Shown here piece after piece: positions 54,105 through 64,000 of a stretch of 64,000 bases of DNA. Position 1 is the stretch's first letter, and each line of letters starts with the position of its first letter. The notes beneath the pieces are model-generated. The model was not told where the DNA came from, made no database searches, and worked only from the letters and a program-made list of their open reading frames with translations. The DNA comes from Mesorhizobium sp. LMG 17147 (GTDB lineage: Bacteria; Pseudomonadota; Alphaproteobacteria; Rhizobiales; Rhizobiaceae). The position numbers were made by a program, and so were the translations under genes. The stretch lies in the NCBI RefSeq assembly GCF_024297145.1, contig NZ_JANCTC010000003.1, positions 1 to 64,000 of the forward strand, in the 5' to 3' direction.

Positions 54105-55796
54105 ATGGTTCCATGGCGCCGTTTGCATAGCCAGGCATGGTGGACGCTAGGCCTGATCTGCCTGGTGTCGTTGCTTGCCATGGGCCACGCTGCCTTCGCG
54201 GCGGATGCAAAAAAATCCACGCCGGAAAAATCCACGCCGGATTTCGGCCCGACGATGCGGTTCGTCGTCGTCCGCAGCAGCGCGCCGGGCTGCGAGCCGA
54301 CCTGTCCGGAATGGATATCGGCGGAAGGCTCGATTGAAGCCGGCACGCCGGCCCTTTTCAAGCGCACGCTTAAGGCGCTTGGCGCCCGAAAGCTGCCGAT
54401 CGTCGTCGATTCCCCCGGCGGCAACGTCGAAGCGGCGCTGACACTTGGCCGCCTGATCCGCAAGAACAAGCTCGATATCGCCGTCGGCAAAACCCGCTTC
54501 GCCGGCTGCCTGCCGGATATGAAGAACTGCAAGGAAAACGACGGCAAAGGCGCCCGTTATTTCGGCGATGCCTATGGCAACGGCGCCATCTGCAATTCCG
54601 CCTGCCCGTTGATGTTTTCCGGTGGCATCCGGCGCGTGGTCGGGGAGTGGGCCTTTCTCGGCGTCCATCAGATCACCACGACCTATATCCGGACGAAACT
54701 GCTGTACCGCACCACCTACCGCATGGTGAAAGGCAAGAAGAAGATACTCAGTACCAGGGTCGTCAGCCGGAAGAACGCGGGCAGCTACAAGACCTACGAA
54801 ATGAACAAACCGCTGGAGCGGAAGCTGGCGGCCTATCTGAAGGAGATGGGCGTCGGCCTGGGCGTGCTTGAGACCATGAAAAGCACGCCGGCCAGCGGCA
54901 TCCAGCAACTGATTCCCTACGATATGCTGCAAATGAATCTCGTCACCAGTCTGGATGCCGTCGACCTGCTGACCGCGCCGACCCTGTGCAAATCCGATCC
55001 GTTGCCGGCGAGTTGCAGGGAAGTGCCGGCGCCGGCGAATATCGCGAAGCCGGCCGGGCAAGTGGTGGCGAGCGCCGAGCCTGCACCTCTGGGGCTCGAA
55101 ACCCCGCCTGCGAAGGAGGTCGCTGACATGCGCTTCGTCCTGGTCCGCGGCAGCAACCCGCTATGCAATCCCAATTGCCCGGAATGGATCTCGGCCGAAG
55201 GCACGATTACCGCTGACACGGCCGAAAAATTGCGCCAACTGCTTGATAGCGTCGGCGACCGGCGCCTGCCCATCGTAGTCAGTTCGCCGGGTGGCGACGT
55301 GCTCGGTGCTTTGGCGGCCGGAAGGCTGATCCGCGAACGTAAACTCGACGTCGCCGTGGCGCGGACGGATTTCATTGGCTGCGAGCCGCGGCAGGCCGAC
55401 TGCTCGGCCGAAGACGGCGTCTACAACGGACTGACGGTCGATGCCGGCGGCGAGTGCGGCTCGGCCTGCCCGATCATGCTCGCCGGCGGTGTCAAACGCC
55501 TGGTCGGCCCGCGTGCACAGTTGAGCGTGCATTCGATGGGCTTCGAGCAGCGGGTCAAGGCCTATCTCGAGGACATGACTGTTGGACCCGGCATGTTCTC
55601 GGCGATGCAATCGGCGCAATACTCGCGCTACCGGCACCTTGAACCAGAGATGATGCTGAAAGTCGGGCTGACGACCGGGCCTGGGTCCGCGGACGAATTG
55701 ACCGGGCCTGGCATCTGCAGATCGGAGCCAAGGCCGGAGAACTGCCGCGAGATCTCGGGCGCCAAGGCTCAGGCCACCACGCCGGTCAAGTCGTAA
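54105..55796 (+). CDS. secreted protein with two tandem ClpP/SDH-type serine-protease-like domains
   Basis: 563 residues. A signal or anchor segment (about 11-32) ends near AAFAAD. Two copies of one domain follow (about 50-305 and 341-555), each starting MRFV-VVR/LVR. Each keeps a ClpP-like set: SPGG-x-V (103-106 and 394-397) for the oxyanion loop, a Ser in x-SAC-P (S165 in CNSACPLMFSGG, S453 in CGSACPIMLAGG) followed by the R/KRxVG turn, and a His in VH (H188, H476). Four to six cysteines per domain surround these. The fold inference rests on motif order; the catalytic aspartate is not identifiable. It is not ClpP itself, being longer and exported. An in-frame 16-base repeat (AAATCCACGCCGGAAA) gives KSTPEKSTP at the start. 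Function unknown. Confidence 0.78.
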   Translation: MVPWRRLHSQAWWTLGLICLVSLLAMGHAAFAADAKKSTPEKSTPDFGPTMRFVVVRSSAPGCEPTCPEWISAEGSIEAGTPALFKRTLKALGARKLPIVVDSPGGNVEAALTLGRLIRKNKLDIAVGKTRFAGCLPDMKNCKENDGKGARYFGDAYGNGAICNSACPLMFSGGIRRVVGEWAFLGVHQITTTYIRTKLLYRTTYRMVKGKKKILSTRVVSRKNAGSYKTYEMNKPLERKLAAYLKEMGVGLGVLETMKSTPASGIQQLIPYDMLQMNLVTSLDAVDLLTAPTLCKSDPLPASCREVPAPANIAKPAGQVVASAEPAPLGLETPPAKEVADMRFVLVRGSNPLCNPNCPEWISAEGTITADTAEKLRQLLDSVGDRRLPIVVSSPGGDVLGALAAGRLIRERKLDVAVARTDFIGCEPRQADCSAEDGVYNGLTVDAGGECGSACPIMLAGGVKRLVGPRAQLSVHSMGFEQRVKAYLEDMTVGPGMFSAMQSAQYSRYRHLEPEMMLKVGLTTGPGSADELTGPGICRSEPRPENCREISGAKAQATTPVKS

Positions 55797-55834
55797 GACC
55801 GGTCAAGTCGTAAGACCGGTCAAATCGTAAGACA
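55784..55834. repeat. three 17-base tandem repeats at the end of the ClpP-like gene
   Basis: The unit GGTCAAGTCGTAAGACC occurs three times from 55784 (the third with two changes). The first copy contains the stop codon TAA; the repeats may be slippage copies. Confidence 0.75.
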
Positions 55835-55932
55835 GGCATGATAGCCGCGGCCGACTGGCCATCGAGGCAGGTTGAGCGGCGCTCGATATTTCCGCTATCG
55901 TCCAGCGAAGACCAGCATGGGAGGGACCGCGA

Positions 55933-56409
55933 ATGAGCCATGATGTCCCGACATTGTTCGAATGGGCCGGCGGCTCCGAAGCGCTGAACCGCCTGACCCA
56001 AACCTTCTACGACAAAGTCGCTCGGGACCCCATCGTCGGACCGGTGTTCAAGCATATGTCGCCGGATCATCCCGCTCACGTCGCGGCTTTCATCGGCGAA
56101 GTTTTTGGCGGACCGAAAACCTACAGCGAAAAACATGGCGGCCATCGCGAGATGGTGATGCATCATCTCGGCAAGCATCTGACCGAGGAGCAGCGCCGGC
56201 GCTGGATCAATCTTCTTGCCGACGCCGCCGACGAGATCGGGTTGCCTGACGATCCCGAATTCCGCTCGGCCTTCATGGGCTATGTCGAATGGGGATCGCG
56301 GCTGGCCAAGATGAACTCCAACAAGGGCCCGACCTGCGATCCCGAGAGCGAACCAATGCCAACCTGGGGGGTGCCGGGCGGCCCCTACAAGCCGCCTTCG
56401 GGAGACTGA
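55933..56409 (+). CDS. group II truncated haemoglobin
   Basis: 158 residues. The 2/2 globin fold shows EALNRLTQTFYDKVARDPIV (B helix with Tyr B10 in FYD), the GGP before the E helix, the proximal His in MHHLGKHL and the conserved Trp in GYVEWGSRLA (G8). These proteins bind oxygen, NO or hydrogen sulfide; detoxification is the best-supported role. GAGGGACC precedes the ATG. The last 25 residues are a proline-rich tail (PEPMPTWGVPGGPYKPP). Confidence 0.9.
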   Translation: MSHDVPTLFEWAGGSEALNRLTQTFYDKVARDPIVGPVFKHMSPDHPAHVAAFIGEVFGGPKTYSEKHGGHREMVMHHLGKHLTEEQRRRWINLLADAADEIGLPDDPEFRSAFMGYVEWGSRLAKMNSNKGPTCDPESEPMPTWGVPGGPYKPPSGD

Positions 56410-56538
56410 CCGGGCATGAATCGGTCGAAAACCCTGCCGGCCAGGAAAACGGGTGGCTATGGAGGTTTCGGTCCTCCAGGCTAACGGTTTGAAGTCGCCG
56501 TCGACTGGCGGGGCCACACTGAGAACCTGAGACTTGCG

Positions 56539-57054
56539 ATGAGATCGGAAGGCAAGAAAAGTTCAGACAGCGCCTTTGACAGCGGTCGCGGAACTCGAAA
56601 TCCATTTGGCGTCATGGACGTCCCCACTCCCGACGACGAGGAGGTCTCGGCGTTCGCCGCCAGCGTGAAACTGGAGGGAACTGCAAGTGATGAAAACGCC
56701 GAAACGTGGGGCACCGAAAGCGACTGCAACAGCAACGACACCATCGACGGCAGCTGGTCCAGCCGATGGAACGGCGGTGCCGATCCCACAATTCCGGGCG
56801 ATGCCGAGGATAAGTGGAAGTCCGGCCGGGGCGAGGTGAAAACGGCGGGAGAGAGAGTTTACCTATTGTTCGATTGGCATCATGGCGTGCGCAAAGGGCT
56901 GATCGATACGCGGCGCGAGGGTGCGAAAGGGCTGGTTGGAAAATATGTCAATCTGACCGACCCGAAAATCGTGCGTCCCTGGGTCGGCTTGATCGTCAGC
57001 AACCAGAGAATCGACGGGAAATGGCCGGGAGGACGCCTGGACTTCCGCAGATGA
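56539..57054 (+). CDS. hypothetical protein, 171 residues
   Basis: No family recognised. The N-terminal half (1-75) is hydrophilic and acidic, rich in Ser, Asp and Glu. The C-terminal half (about 80-171) is compact, with DWHHGVRKGLIDTRREGAKG and the repeated WV/WP pattern PWVGLIVSNQRIDGKWPGG. No signal peptide, no membrane segment. It stands alone between the globin and tRNA-Trp. The start codon is uncertain (no strong ribosome site). Confidence 0.55.
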   Translation: MRSEGKKSSDSAFDSGRGTRNPFGVMDVPTPDDEEVSAFAASVKLEGTASDENAETWGTESDCNSNDTIDGSWSSRWNGGADPTIPGDAEDKWKSGRGEVKTAGERVYLLFDWHHGVRKGLIDTRREGAKGLVGKYVNLTDPKIVRPWVGLIVSNQRIDGKWPGGRLDFRR

Positions 57055-57131
57055 AGGCTGGGCAGCGCACGTCGCTCTTTACAGAGCGCGCGGAAGCTTT
57101 TAGGAAGCGCCTGCTGCGCCGACATGCGCAT

Positions 57132-57207
<76 letters not shown>

Positions 57208-57251
57208 TTCTTTGAATGGATACCTAAAAACGATTCTTTGCAGTGCGGCCT

Positions 57252-57280
57252 TTGAAAATCGGCTTGTGACTTGCCATATA
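57252..57280 (+). promoter_or_regulatory. probable promoter of the secE-nusG block
   Basis: TTGAAA (57252-57257) and CATATA (57275-57280) separated by 17 bases. It stands in a 363-base gap (57208-57570) in which I see no gene; the leader from this promoter to secE would be about 285 bases. Confidence 0.5.
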
Positions 57281-57570
57281 GCACAAGTTGCGGCATAAGG
57301 GCCGCATAGCCGGGACGGGACGACTGGATGGTTCCGAGGCGGCGTTTGGCCATAAAGCGGACACTTGCCACTTGCGTGGATCAAGAATCGGTTTTATGTA
57401 GACGAGACAGACACGCGACGCGTGGAGCTGGGAAGCCGGCTTTACGCGTCTGATTTGCATGGGCGAAATGATTGCGCTGATTCGGCGCGAACGCACGCTC
57501 AGGCGGCACGTCCCGGCCAGCGGGATCATCCAGGAGGCCCGGCCAACGGGTCTTGCAGACAGAGCGGCAT

Positions 57571-57774
57571 ATGGCTTCGAAAACCACAAATCCCTTCACC
57601 TTTCTCCAGCAGGTTCGCGCGGAGACCGCCAAGGTCACTTGGCCGTCGCGGCGCGAAACGATGATCTCGACGGTGATGGTGCTTGTGTTCGCGGTCATCG
57701 CGATGATCTTTTTCTTTACCGCAGACGTGGCCATGGGCTTTGCGGTCGAAAAAATCCTCGGCCTCGGACAGTAA
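57571..57774 (+). CDS. secE: preprotein translocase subunit SecE
   Basis: 67 residues, the short bacterial form with one membrane segment (about 32-52). FLQQVRAETAKVTWPSRRET is the conserved SecE motif that clamps SecY. First gene of the secE-nusG-rplKAJL-rpoB block. A TTG six codons earlier is possible but the ATG starts MASKTTNPF as in relatives. Confidence 0.95.
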   Translation: MASKTTNPFTFLQQVRAETAKVTWPSRRETMISTVMVLVFAVIAMIFFFTADVAMGFAVEKILGLGQ

Positions 57775-57801
57775 GTCCGGCGATTACGGAGAAGTCTTGA
57801 A

Positions 57802-58329
57802 ATGACCGCGCGGTGGTACATCGTCCACGCCTACTCGAACTTTGAAAAGAAGGTCGCCGAGGACATCGAGAACAAGGCCAAGCAGAAGGGCCTGTCCGCC
57901 GACATCGAGCAGATCGTGGTGCCGACCGAGAAGGTCGTCGAGATCCGCCGCGGCCGCAAGGTCGATGCCGAGCGCAAATTCTTTCCGGGCTATGTGCTGC
58001 TGAAGGCCAATCTGACCGACGCCGTGTTCTCGCTCGTCAAGAACACGCCGAAGGTTACCGGTTTCCTGGGCGACTCCAAGCCGGTGCCGATCACCGAAGC
58101 CGAGGCCCAGCGTATCCTGAACCAGGTTCAGGAGGGCGTCGAGCGGCCGAAGCCGTCGGTGACGTTCGAGATCGGCGAAGCGATCCGCGTTTCGGATGGA
58201 CCATTCGCGTCCTTCAACGGTTTCGTCCAGGAAGTGGATGAGGAGCGGGCGCGGCTCAAGGTGGAAGTTTCGATCTTCGGGCGCGCTGTGCCGGTCGATC
58301 TGGAATTCGGACAGGTCGAGAAGGGCTGA
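57802..58329 (+). CDS. nusG: transcription antitermination factor NusG
   Basis: 175 residues. The NGN domain begins RWYIVHAYSNFEKKVAEDIE, and RKFFPGYVLLKANLTD is the RNA-polymerase contact region; the KOW domain (about 125-170) has IRVSDGPFASFNGFVQEVDE. NusG couples RNA polymerase to Rho or to ribosomes. It is 27 bases after secE and precedes rplK. Confidence 0.97.
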   Translation: MTARWYIVHAYSNFEKKVAEDIENKAKQKGLSADIEQIVVPTEKVVEIRRGRKVDAERKFFPGYVLLKANLTDAVFSLVKNTPKVTGFLGDSKPVPITEAEAQRILNQVQEGVERPKPSVTFEIGEAIRVSDGPFASFNGFVQEVDEERARLKVEVSIFGRAVPVDLEFGQVEKG

Positions 58330-58488
58330 TCCGAAATCCCTGCACCGGTTTCGGCGGCAGGGAAGGCGGCGCGGAGATCGCGCGGCCAAAGCGGGTGGGA
58401 GGCGAATGCGGCTTTAGCCGGCCGCGCGGACCGCACCACCAGACTGCAACCGCCGGCAAGACCGGCATGAGAAAAGGCAGGAAGAGAG

Positions 58489-58917
58489 ATGGCTAAGAAA
58501 ATTGCAGGCCAACTCAAGCTCCAGGTTTCCGCGGGATCGGCCACGCCGTCGCCCCCGATCGGCCCGGCGCTTGGTCAGCGTGGCATCAACATCATGGAGT
58601 TCTGCAAGGCGTTCAACGCGCAGACCCAGGAAATGGAAAAGGGTTCGCCGGTTCCGGTCGTCATCACCTACTACCAGGACAAGTCGTTCACCTTTGTCAT
58701 GAAGACGCCGCCAGTGAGCTATTTCCTGAAGAAGGCCGCCAACCTGAAGTCGGGTTCCAAGGAGCCGGGCAAGCTCAAGGCCGGTACCATCGGCCGCGAC
58801 AAGGTGCGCGCCATCGCCGAGCAGAAGATGAAGGATCTGAACGCAAACGACGTCGAGGCGGCCATGCGCATGGTCGAGGGCTCCGCCCGCTCGATGGGTC
58901 TGGAAGTGGTGGGCTGA
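58489..58917 (+). CDS. rplK: 50S ribosomal protein L11
   Basis: 142 residues. Binds 23S rRNA at the GTPase-associated centre. [20 protein letters not shown] and [15 protein letters not shown] at the start and [20 protein letters not shown] at the end are characteristic. Good ribosome site (GGAAGAGAG). First of the ribosomal group after nusG. Confidence 0.98.
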   Translation: MAKKIAGQLKLQVSAGSATPSPPIGPALGQRGINIMEFCKAFNAQTQEMEKGSPVPVVITYYQDKSFTFVMKTPPVSYFLKKAANLKSGSKEPGKLKAGTIGRDKVRAIAEQKMKDLNANDVEAAMRMVEGSARSMGLEVVG

Positions 58918-58921
58918 GATC

Positions 58922-59620
<699 letters not shown>

Positions 59621-60011
59621 TACGAACAATTGGATCGGCCGCTAAAACGCTGATCCGTGAAAGAATTCCGGGCCTCCGACCTGTCGGCGGCCCGGTACCG
59701 GAAGTCGAAAGGCTTCCGGACATCCTGTCCGAGATTGCAGGCGGCCCCCAAGCCTTAGGTGATGTGGGCCTTAATTCATGTGGGCCTGCATGAGACGGGT
59801 GAAGACCGGACAACGGAGCGAAAGCTCCAATGAAAGGTTCGAACCGTGTTTGCCTTTTGTCTGCGCACCGTCCGGCTTGCCGGCAGGTGTGGCGAAAGGG
59901 GGCAGGATCCTCGAGCGTCGTTCGGGAGATCCGTTACTGGATGGCCCGGCCGGCAAAAGGCAACCCGACGCCTGTCCTTCGTAGAGGGCAGGGGTCAACT
60001 GGAGATAGGCA
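59621..60011 (+). promoter_or_regulatory. long structured leader of rplJL (L10 binding region)
   Basis: 391 bases with no gene. Several strong stems are visible: CCGGGCC...GGCCCGG with an inner CCGAC/GTCGG (59668-59695); CCGGAAG...CTTCCGG (59698-59719); and GGAGC-GAAA-GCTCC (59815-59828). A ten-base direct repeat ATGTGGGCCT occurs at 59762 and 59779. In bacteria the L10-L12 complex binds this leader to repress rplJL, and many also have a promoter here. Confidence 0.6.
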
Positions 60012-60530
60012 GTGGACAGAGCGGAAAAACGCGAACTCGTCACGGGCCTGAATGATGCGTTTTCAAGCGCTGGTTCAGTCGTCGTGGCCCACTACGCCGG
60101 TATCACCGTCGCGCAAATGAACGACCTTCGGTCGAAAATGCGCGCCGCCGGTGGCACCGTCAAAGTCGCGAAGAACCGTCTCGCCAAAATCGCTCTTCAG
60201 GGCACGGACTCCGCATCGATCATCGAGCTGTTCAAGGGACAGACGCTGATCGCCTATTCGGAGGATCCGATTGCGGCGCCGAAGGTCGCGTCCGATTTCG
60301 CCAAGGGAAATGACAAGCTCGTCATTCTCGGTGGCGCAATGGGCACCACCTCGCTCAACGCCGACGGTGTGAAGGCACTCGCCACACTTCCGTCGCTCGA
60401 TGAGCTGCGCGCCAGGCTGGTTGGCATGATCGCCACGCCGGCAACCCGGATCGCCCAGATCGTCAATGCGCCTGCGGCCTCGGTCGCGCGCGTCATCGGC
60501 GCTTACGCCCGGAAGGACGAGGCGGCATGA
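60012..60530 (+). CDS. rplJ: 50S ribosomal protein L10
   Basis: 172 residues, GTG start with GGAGATAGG upstream. The L10 base of the stalk; [20 protein letters not shown] and the C-terminal L12-binding helix ([15 protein letters not shown]) are visible. Autoregulation through the leader is expected. rplL follows 54 bases later. Confidence 0.97.
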   Translation: MDRAEKRELVTGLNDAFSSAGSVVVAHYAGITVAQMNDLRSKMRAAGGTVKVAKNRLAKIALQGTDSASIIELFKGQTLIAYSEDPIAAPKVASDFAKGNDKLVILGGAMGTTSLNADGVKALATLPSLDELRARLVGMIATPATRIAQIVNAPAASVARVIGAYARKDEAA

Positions 60531-60584
60531 GGCCGTTCCTCGCTATCACAAACACACGTTCGAACCTTATGAAGGAACATTGCA

Positions 60585-60962
60585 ATGGCTGATCTGGCAA
60601 AGATCGTAGACGACCTTTCGAAGCTGACCGTCCTCGAGGCGGCCGAGCTGTCGAAGCTTCTTGAAGAAAAGTGGGGCGTTTCCGCCGCTGCTCCGGTGGC
60701 GGTTGCCGCTGCCGGCGGCGCTGCGGCCGCTGCTGCTCCTGTCGAGGAAAAGACGGAATTCGACGTCGTCCTCACCGAGGCAGGCGCTCAGAAGATCAAC
60801 GTCATCAAGGAAGTTCGCGCCATCACCGGTCTTGGCCTCAAGGAAGCCAAGGACCTGGTCGAGGCGGCTCCGAAGCCGGTCAAGGAAGGCGTTTCCAAGG
60901 CCGACGCGGACAAGTTCAAGGCCCAGCTGGAAGCAGCCGGCGCCAAGGTTGAACTGAAGTAA
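60585..60962 (+). CDS. rplL: 50S ribosomal protein L7/L12
   Basis: 125 residues. N-terminal dimer domain ([20 protein letters not shown]), an alanine-rich hinge and the C-terminal domain ([20 protein letters not shown]) for binding elongation factors. The hairpins before rpoB follow. Confidence 0.98.
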   Translation: MADLAKIVDDLSKLTVLEAAELSKLLEEKWGVSAAAPVAVAAAGGAAAAAAPVEEKTEFDVVLTEAGAQKINVIKEVRAITGLGLKEAKDLVEAAPKPVKEGVSKADADKFKAQLEAAGAKVELK

Positions 60963-60974
60963 GCGTTGAGTACC

Positions 60975-61126
60975 GGCGGACGGCGTCGCGCCGTCCGCCA
61001 CTCCCATCACGTCTAGGGGAGGCTCATAGCGCGAAGAGTGCGAAAACCTCTTTCCTGAGGGCCGCAAACCGGCCTTCAGGAAACGGGTTTTCTCCCGTTT
61101 CTGGCCCACCGCCAATTGGTGGTGGG
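60975..61126 (+). promoter_or_regulatory. hairpin array between rplL and rpoB
   Basis: Four hairpins in 282 untranslated bases: arms GGCGGACGGC / GCCGTCCGCC (60975-60999); a 14-pair stem at 61051-61083 with a five-base loop (arms TTTCCTGAGGGCCG and CGGCCTTCAGGAAA); AAACGGG / CCCGTTT (61081-61100), which overlaps the previous stem by three bases so the two compete at their junction; and CCCACC... / ...GGTGGG (61105-61126). In E. coli this gap holds an attenuator and an RNase III processing site; these stems probably serve the same ends. Confidence 0.6.
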
Positions 61127-61244
61127 TGAAAAGACAAGAAGCCGCCGACAGGCGGCGGGCAACAAGACAGGGCCGCCAAGGTGGCCCGAGATGCAAGGCG
61201 AGCCGCGGCGAGGCTCGTCCCGAGAATTGAGCTAAGGAGCGACG

Positions 61245-64000
61245 ATGGCCCAGACCCAGACTTTCAATGGCCGCAGACGCGTACGCAAGTTTTTCGGAAA
61301 GATCCCGGAAGTTGCGGAGATGCCGAACCTGATCGAGGTTCAGAAGGCATCCTATGACCAGTTCCTGATGGTGGAGGAGCCCAAGGGCGGGCGTCCTGAC
61401 GAGGGGCTGCAGGCAGTTTTCAAGTCGGTCTTCCCGATTTCCGATTTTTCCGGCTCCTCGATGCTGGAATTCGTGAAGTACGAGTTCGAGGGACCGAAAT
61501 TCGACGTTGACGAATGCCGTCAGCGCGACCTGACCTACGCGGCGCCGCTCAAGGTGACGCTGCGCCTCATCGTGTTCGATATCGACGAGGATACCGGCGC
61601 GAAGTCGATCAAGGACATCAAGGAGCAGGACGTTTACATGGGCGACATGCCGCTCATGACCTTGAACGGCACCTTCATCGTCAACGGCACCGAGCGCGTC
61701 ATCGTCTCGCAGATGCACCGTTCGCCGGGCGTCTTCTTCGATCATGACAAGGGCAAGTCGCACTCGTCCGGCAAGCTTCTGTTTGCCGCGCGCGTCATTC
61801 CCTATCGCGGCTCATGGCTCGACATCGAGTTCGATAGCAAGGACGTCGTGCACGCCCGTATCGACCGCCGCCGCAAGATTCCGGTCACGTCGCTGCTGAT
61901 GGCGCTCGGCATGGACGGCGAAGAGATCCTGTCGACCTTCTACAACAAGATCACCTACAAGCGCGCCGGCGACCATTGGCGTATCCCGTTCAACGTCGAG
62001 CGTTTCCGCGGCCTCAAGGCCGTTGGTGACCTCGTCGACGCCGACACCGGCGAGGTCGTCGTCGAGGCCGGCAAGAAGATCACGGCTCGCCAGGCCAGGG
62101 CGCTTGGCGAAAAGGGTCTCAAGGCGATCAAGGCGACCGACGAGGATCTGCTCGGCAACTATCTCGCCGAGGATATCGTCAACTATGCGACCGGTGAGAT
62201 ATTCCTCGAAGCCGGCGACGAGATCGACGAAAAGACGCTGAAAGTGCTGCTCGGCACCGGCGAGGACGAGATCAAGGTTCTCGACATCGACCATGTCAAC
62301 GTCGGCGCCTACATCCGCAACACGCTCAACGTCGACAAGAACGAGAGCCGCCAGGACGCACTGTTCGACATCTATCGTGTCATGCGCCCGGGCGAGCCGC
62401 CGACGCTCGAGACCGCCGAAGCCATGTTCAACTCGCTGTTCTTCGACAGCGAGCGCTACGACTTGTCGGCCGTCGGCCGCGTCAAGATGAACATGCGCCT
62501 TGAGCTCAAGGCCGAGGACACCGTGCGCGTGCTGCGCAAAGAGGACATCCTGGCCGTGGTCAAGACGCTGGTCGAACTGCGCGACGGCAAGGGCGAGATC
62601 GACGACATCGACAATCTCGGCAATCGCCGCGTGCGCTCGGTCGGCGAGCTGATGGAGAATCAGTACCGCGTCGGGCTGCTGCGTATGGAGCGCGCGATCA
62701 AGGAACGCATGTCCTCGATCGAGATCGACACGGTGATGCCGCAGGACCTGATCAACGCCAAGCCGGCGGCTGCCGCCGTGCGCGAGTTCTTCGGTTCCTC
62801 GCAGCTGTCGCAGTTCATGGATCAGACCAACCCGCTGTCGGAGATCACCCACAAGCGCCGTCTTTCGGCGCTTGGACCGGGCGGTCTGACCCGCGAGCGT
62901 GCCGGTTTCGAAGTGCGCGACGTGCATCCGACGCATTACGGTCGCATCTGCCCGATCGAGACGCCGGAAGGCCCGAATATCGGCCTGATCAACTCGCTGG
63001 CGACCTTCGCGCGGGTCAACAAATACGGCTTCATCGAGAGCCCGTACCGCAAGATCGTCAATGGCAAGCTGACCAATGAGGTCGTTTACCTGTCGGCTAT
63101 GGAAGAGGCCAAGCACCACGTCGCGCAGGCCAATGCCGAGCTCGACAAGAATGGTCATTTCGTCGACGAATTCGTCATTTGCCGCAACGCCGGCGAAGTG
63201 ATGATGGCGCCGCGCGAAAACGTCGATCTGATGGACGTATCGCCGAAGCAGATGGTGTCGGTGGCCGCGGCCCTGATCCCGTTCCTCGAGAACGACGACG
63301 CCAACCGTGCGCTGATGGGCTCTAACATGCAGCGTCAGGCCGTGCCGCTGGTGCGCGCCGAAGCGCCGTTCGTCGGCACCGGCATGGAGCCGATCGTCGC
63401 CCGTGACTCGGGCGCCGCCATCGGCGCCCGCCGCGGCGGCATCGTCGACCAGGTGGACGCGACGCGTATCGTCATCCGCGCCACGGAAGATCTCGATCCC
63501 GGCAAGTCCGGCGTCGATATCTACCGGCTGATGAAGTTCCAGCGTTCGAACCAGAATACCTGCATCAACCAGCGTCCGCTGGTGCGCATGGGCGACCGGG
63601 TCAACAAGGGCGACATCATTGCCGACGGCCCGTCGACCGAGCTCGGCGATCTGGCCCTCGGCCGCAACGTGCTGGTCGCGTTCATGCCGTGGAACGGCTA
63701 CAACTACGAGGATTCCATCCTTCTGTCCGAGCGCATCGTCGCCGACGACGTCTTCACCTCGATCCACATCGAGGAGTTCGAAGTCATGGCCCGCGACACC
63801 AAGCTCGGGCCGGAGGAGATCACGCGCGATATCCCGAACGTCTCGGAAGAAGCGCTGAAGAACCTCGATGAGGCCGGCATCGTCTACATCGGTGCGGAAG
63901 TGCAGCCGGGCGACATCCTGGTCGGCAAGATCACGCCGAAGGGCGAAAGCCCGATGACGCCGGAAGAAAAGCTGCTGCGCGCCATCTTCGGTGAAAAGGC
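61245..64000 (+). CDS. rpoB: RNA polymerase beta subunit, 5' portion (cut by window edge)
   Basis: The first 918 codons, open to the end of the window. It begins [20 protein letters not shown], the usual alphaproteobacterial start, after AAGGAGCGACG. The rifampicin region [20 protein letters not shown] continues [13 protein letters not shown], with Asp, His and Ser at the three classical resistance positions (E. coli 516, 526, 531), so the allele looks rifampicin-sensitive. [20 protein letters not shown] follows. rpoC would lie beyond the edge. Confidence 0.98.
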   Translation, partial: MAQTQTFNGRRRVRKFFGKIPEVAEMPNLIEVQKASYDQFLMVEEPKGGRPDEGLQAVFKSVFPISDFSGSSMLEFVKYEFEGPKFDVDECRQRDLTYAAPLKVTLRLIVFDIDEDTGAKSIKDIKEQDVYMGDMPLMTLNGTFIVNGTERVIVSQMHRSPGVFFDHDKGKSHSSGKLLFAARVIPYRGSWLDIEFDSKDVVHARIDRRRKIPVTSLLMALGMDGEEILSTFYNKITYKRAGDHWRIPFNVERFRGLKAVGDLVDADTGEVVVEAGKKITARQARALGEKGLKAIKATDEDLLGNYLAEDIVNYATGEIFLEAGDEIDEKTLKVLLGTGEDEIKVLDIDHVNVGAYIRNTLNVDKNESRQDALFDIYRVMRPGEPPTLETAEAMFNSLFFDSERYDLSAVGRVKMNMRLELKAEDTVRVLRKEDILAVVKTLVELRDGKGEIDDIDNLGNRRVRSVGELMENQYRVGLLRMERAIKERMSSIEIDTVMPQDLINAKPAAAAVREFFGSSQLSQFMDQTNPLSEITHKRRLSALGPGGLTRERAGFEVRDVHPTHYGRICPIETPEGPNIGLINSLATFARVNKYGFIESPYRKIVNGKLTNEVVYLSAMEEAKHHVAQANAELDKNGHFVDEFVICRNAGEVMMAPRENVDLMDVSPKQMVSVAAALIPFLENDDANRALMGSNMQRQAVPLVRAEAPFVGTGMEPIVARDSGAAIGARRGGIVDQVDATRIVIRATEDLDPGKSGVDIYRLMKFQRSNQNTCINQRPLVRMGDRVNKGDIIADGPSTELGDLALGRNVLVAFMPWNGYNYEDSILLSERIVADDVFTSIHIEEFEVMARDTKLGPEEITRDIPNVSEEALKNLDEAGIVYIGAEVQPGDILVGKITPKGESPMTPEEKLLRAIFGEK

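Noticed and set aside
61812..63767. 651-residue open frame on the minus strand
   Set aside because: Antisense to rpoB. No motifs; His/Asp/Val-rich shadow of a high-GC gene.

Overview
The window is a chromosomal segment of an alphaproteobacterium of the order Hyphomicrobiales, most likely Mesorhizobium or a close relative. The evidence is high GC, the alphaproteobacterial order tRNA-Tyr / tRNA-Gly / tuf / tRNA-Trp / secE / nusG / rplK / rplA / rplJ / rplL / rpoB, an RNase E with a large acidic insert in its S1 domain, an NDUFA12-type complex I subunit beside a DUF2155 protein, and a rhizobial extragenic palindrome at 6905-6950. I name the genus by resemblance, not by a search.

Layout. 1-5160 is accessory: the 5' end of an IS630-type transposase, three secreted proteins of unknown role, an ArnT-like membrane glycosyltransferase and a LuxR-type regulator, all on the minus strand. 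5414-14594 is housekeeping: NDUFA12 and DUF2155 proteins, then a minus-strand series M48 protease - DsbA-like - aroQ - accB - accC - aat, and a plus-strand aminotransferase - glutaminase pair. 14691-23581 holds rne, divergent from an amidase - PBP1A - prfB series; prfB carries a programmed +1 frameshift. 24053-33202 mixes small envelope proteins, an OmpA lipoprotein, a LysR regulator with a divergent NmrA-like gene, a SARP-TolB-TPR regulator, a DEAD-box helicase and NAD kinase. 33663-38938 is a complete polyamine-type ABC transporter operon ending in an MBL-fold hydrolase and facing its probable TetR regulator. 38994-43269 holds small membrane and stress proteins and tRNA-Thr. 43310-47893 is the glyoxylate operon (IclR, gcl, hyi, glxR). 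47966-52499 holds rlmB, two tRNAs, a YidB/YeaQ-type divergent pair, a cell-wall amidase, a GFA protein and a DMT exporter. 52771-64000 holds tuf, a secreted protein with two ClpP-like domains, a truncated haemoglobin and the secE-nusG-rplKAJL-rpoB block, with rpoB running off the end.

Working together. aroQ, accB and accC supply aromatic and fatty-acid precursors. gcl, hyi and glxR turn glyoxylate into glycerate through tartronate semialdehyde. The ABC operon imports a polyamine-like compound and probably hydrolyses a product of it. The final block is the core translation and transcription machinery, with long structured leaders ahead of rplJ and rpoB.

I see no CRISPR array, prophage, toxin-antitoxin pair or clear defence island. 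The best leads for something undescribed are the two-domain ClpP-like secreted protein beside tuf, the LuxR-led set of secreted proteins next to the IS element, and several intergenic dyads or repeats: 27215-27237 before lysR, 28512-28531 before the SARP gene, 38270-38299 before tetR, 44203-44217 before iclR and 49945-49992 between the YidB and YeaQ genes.
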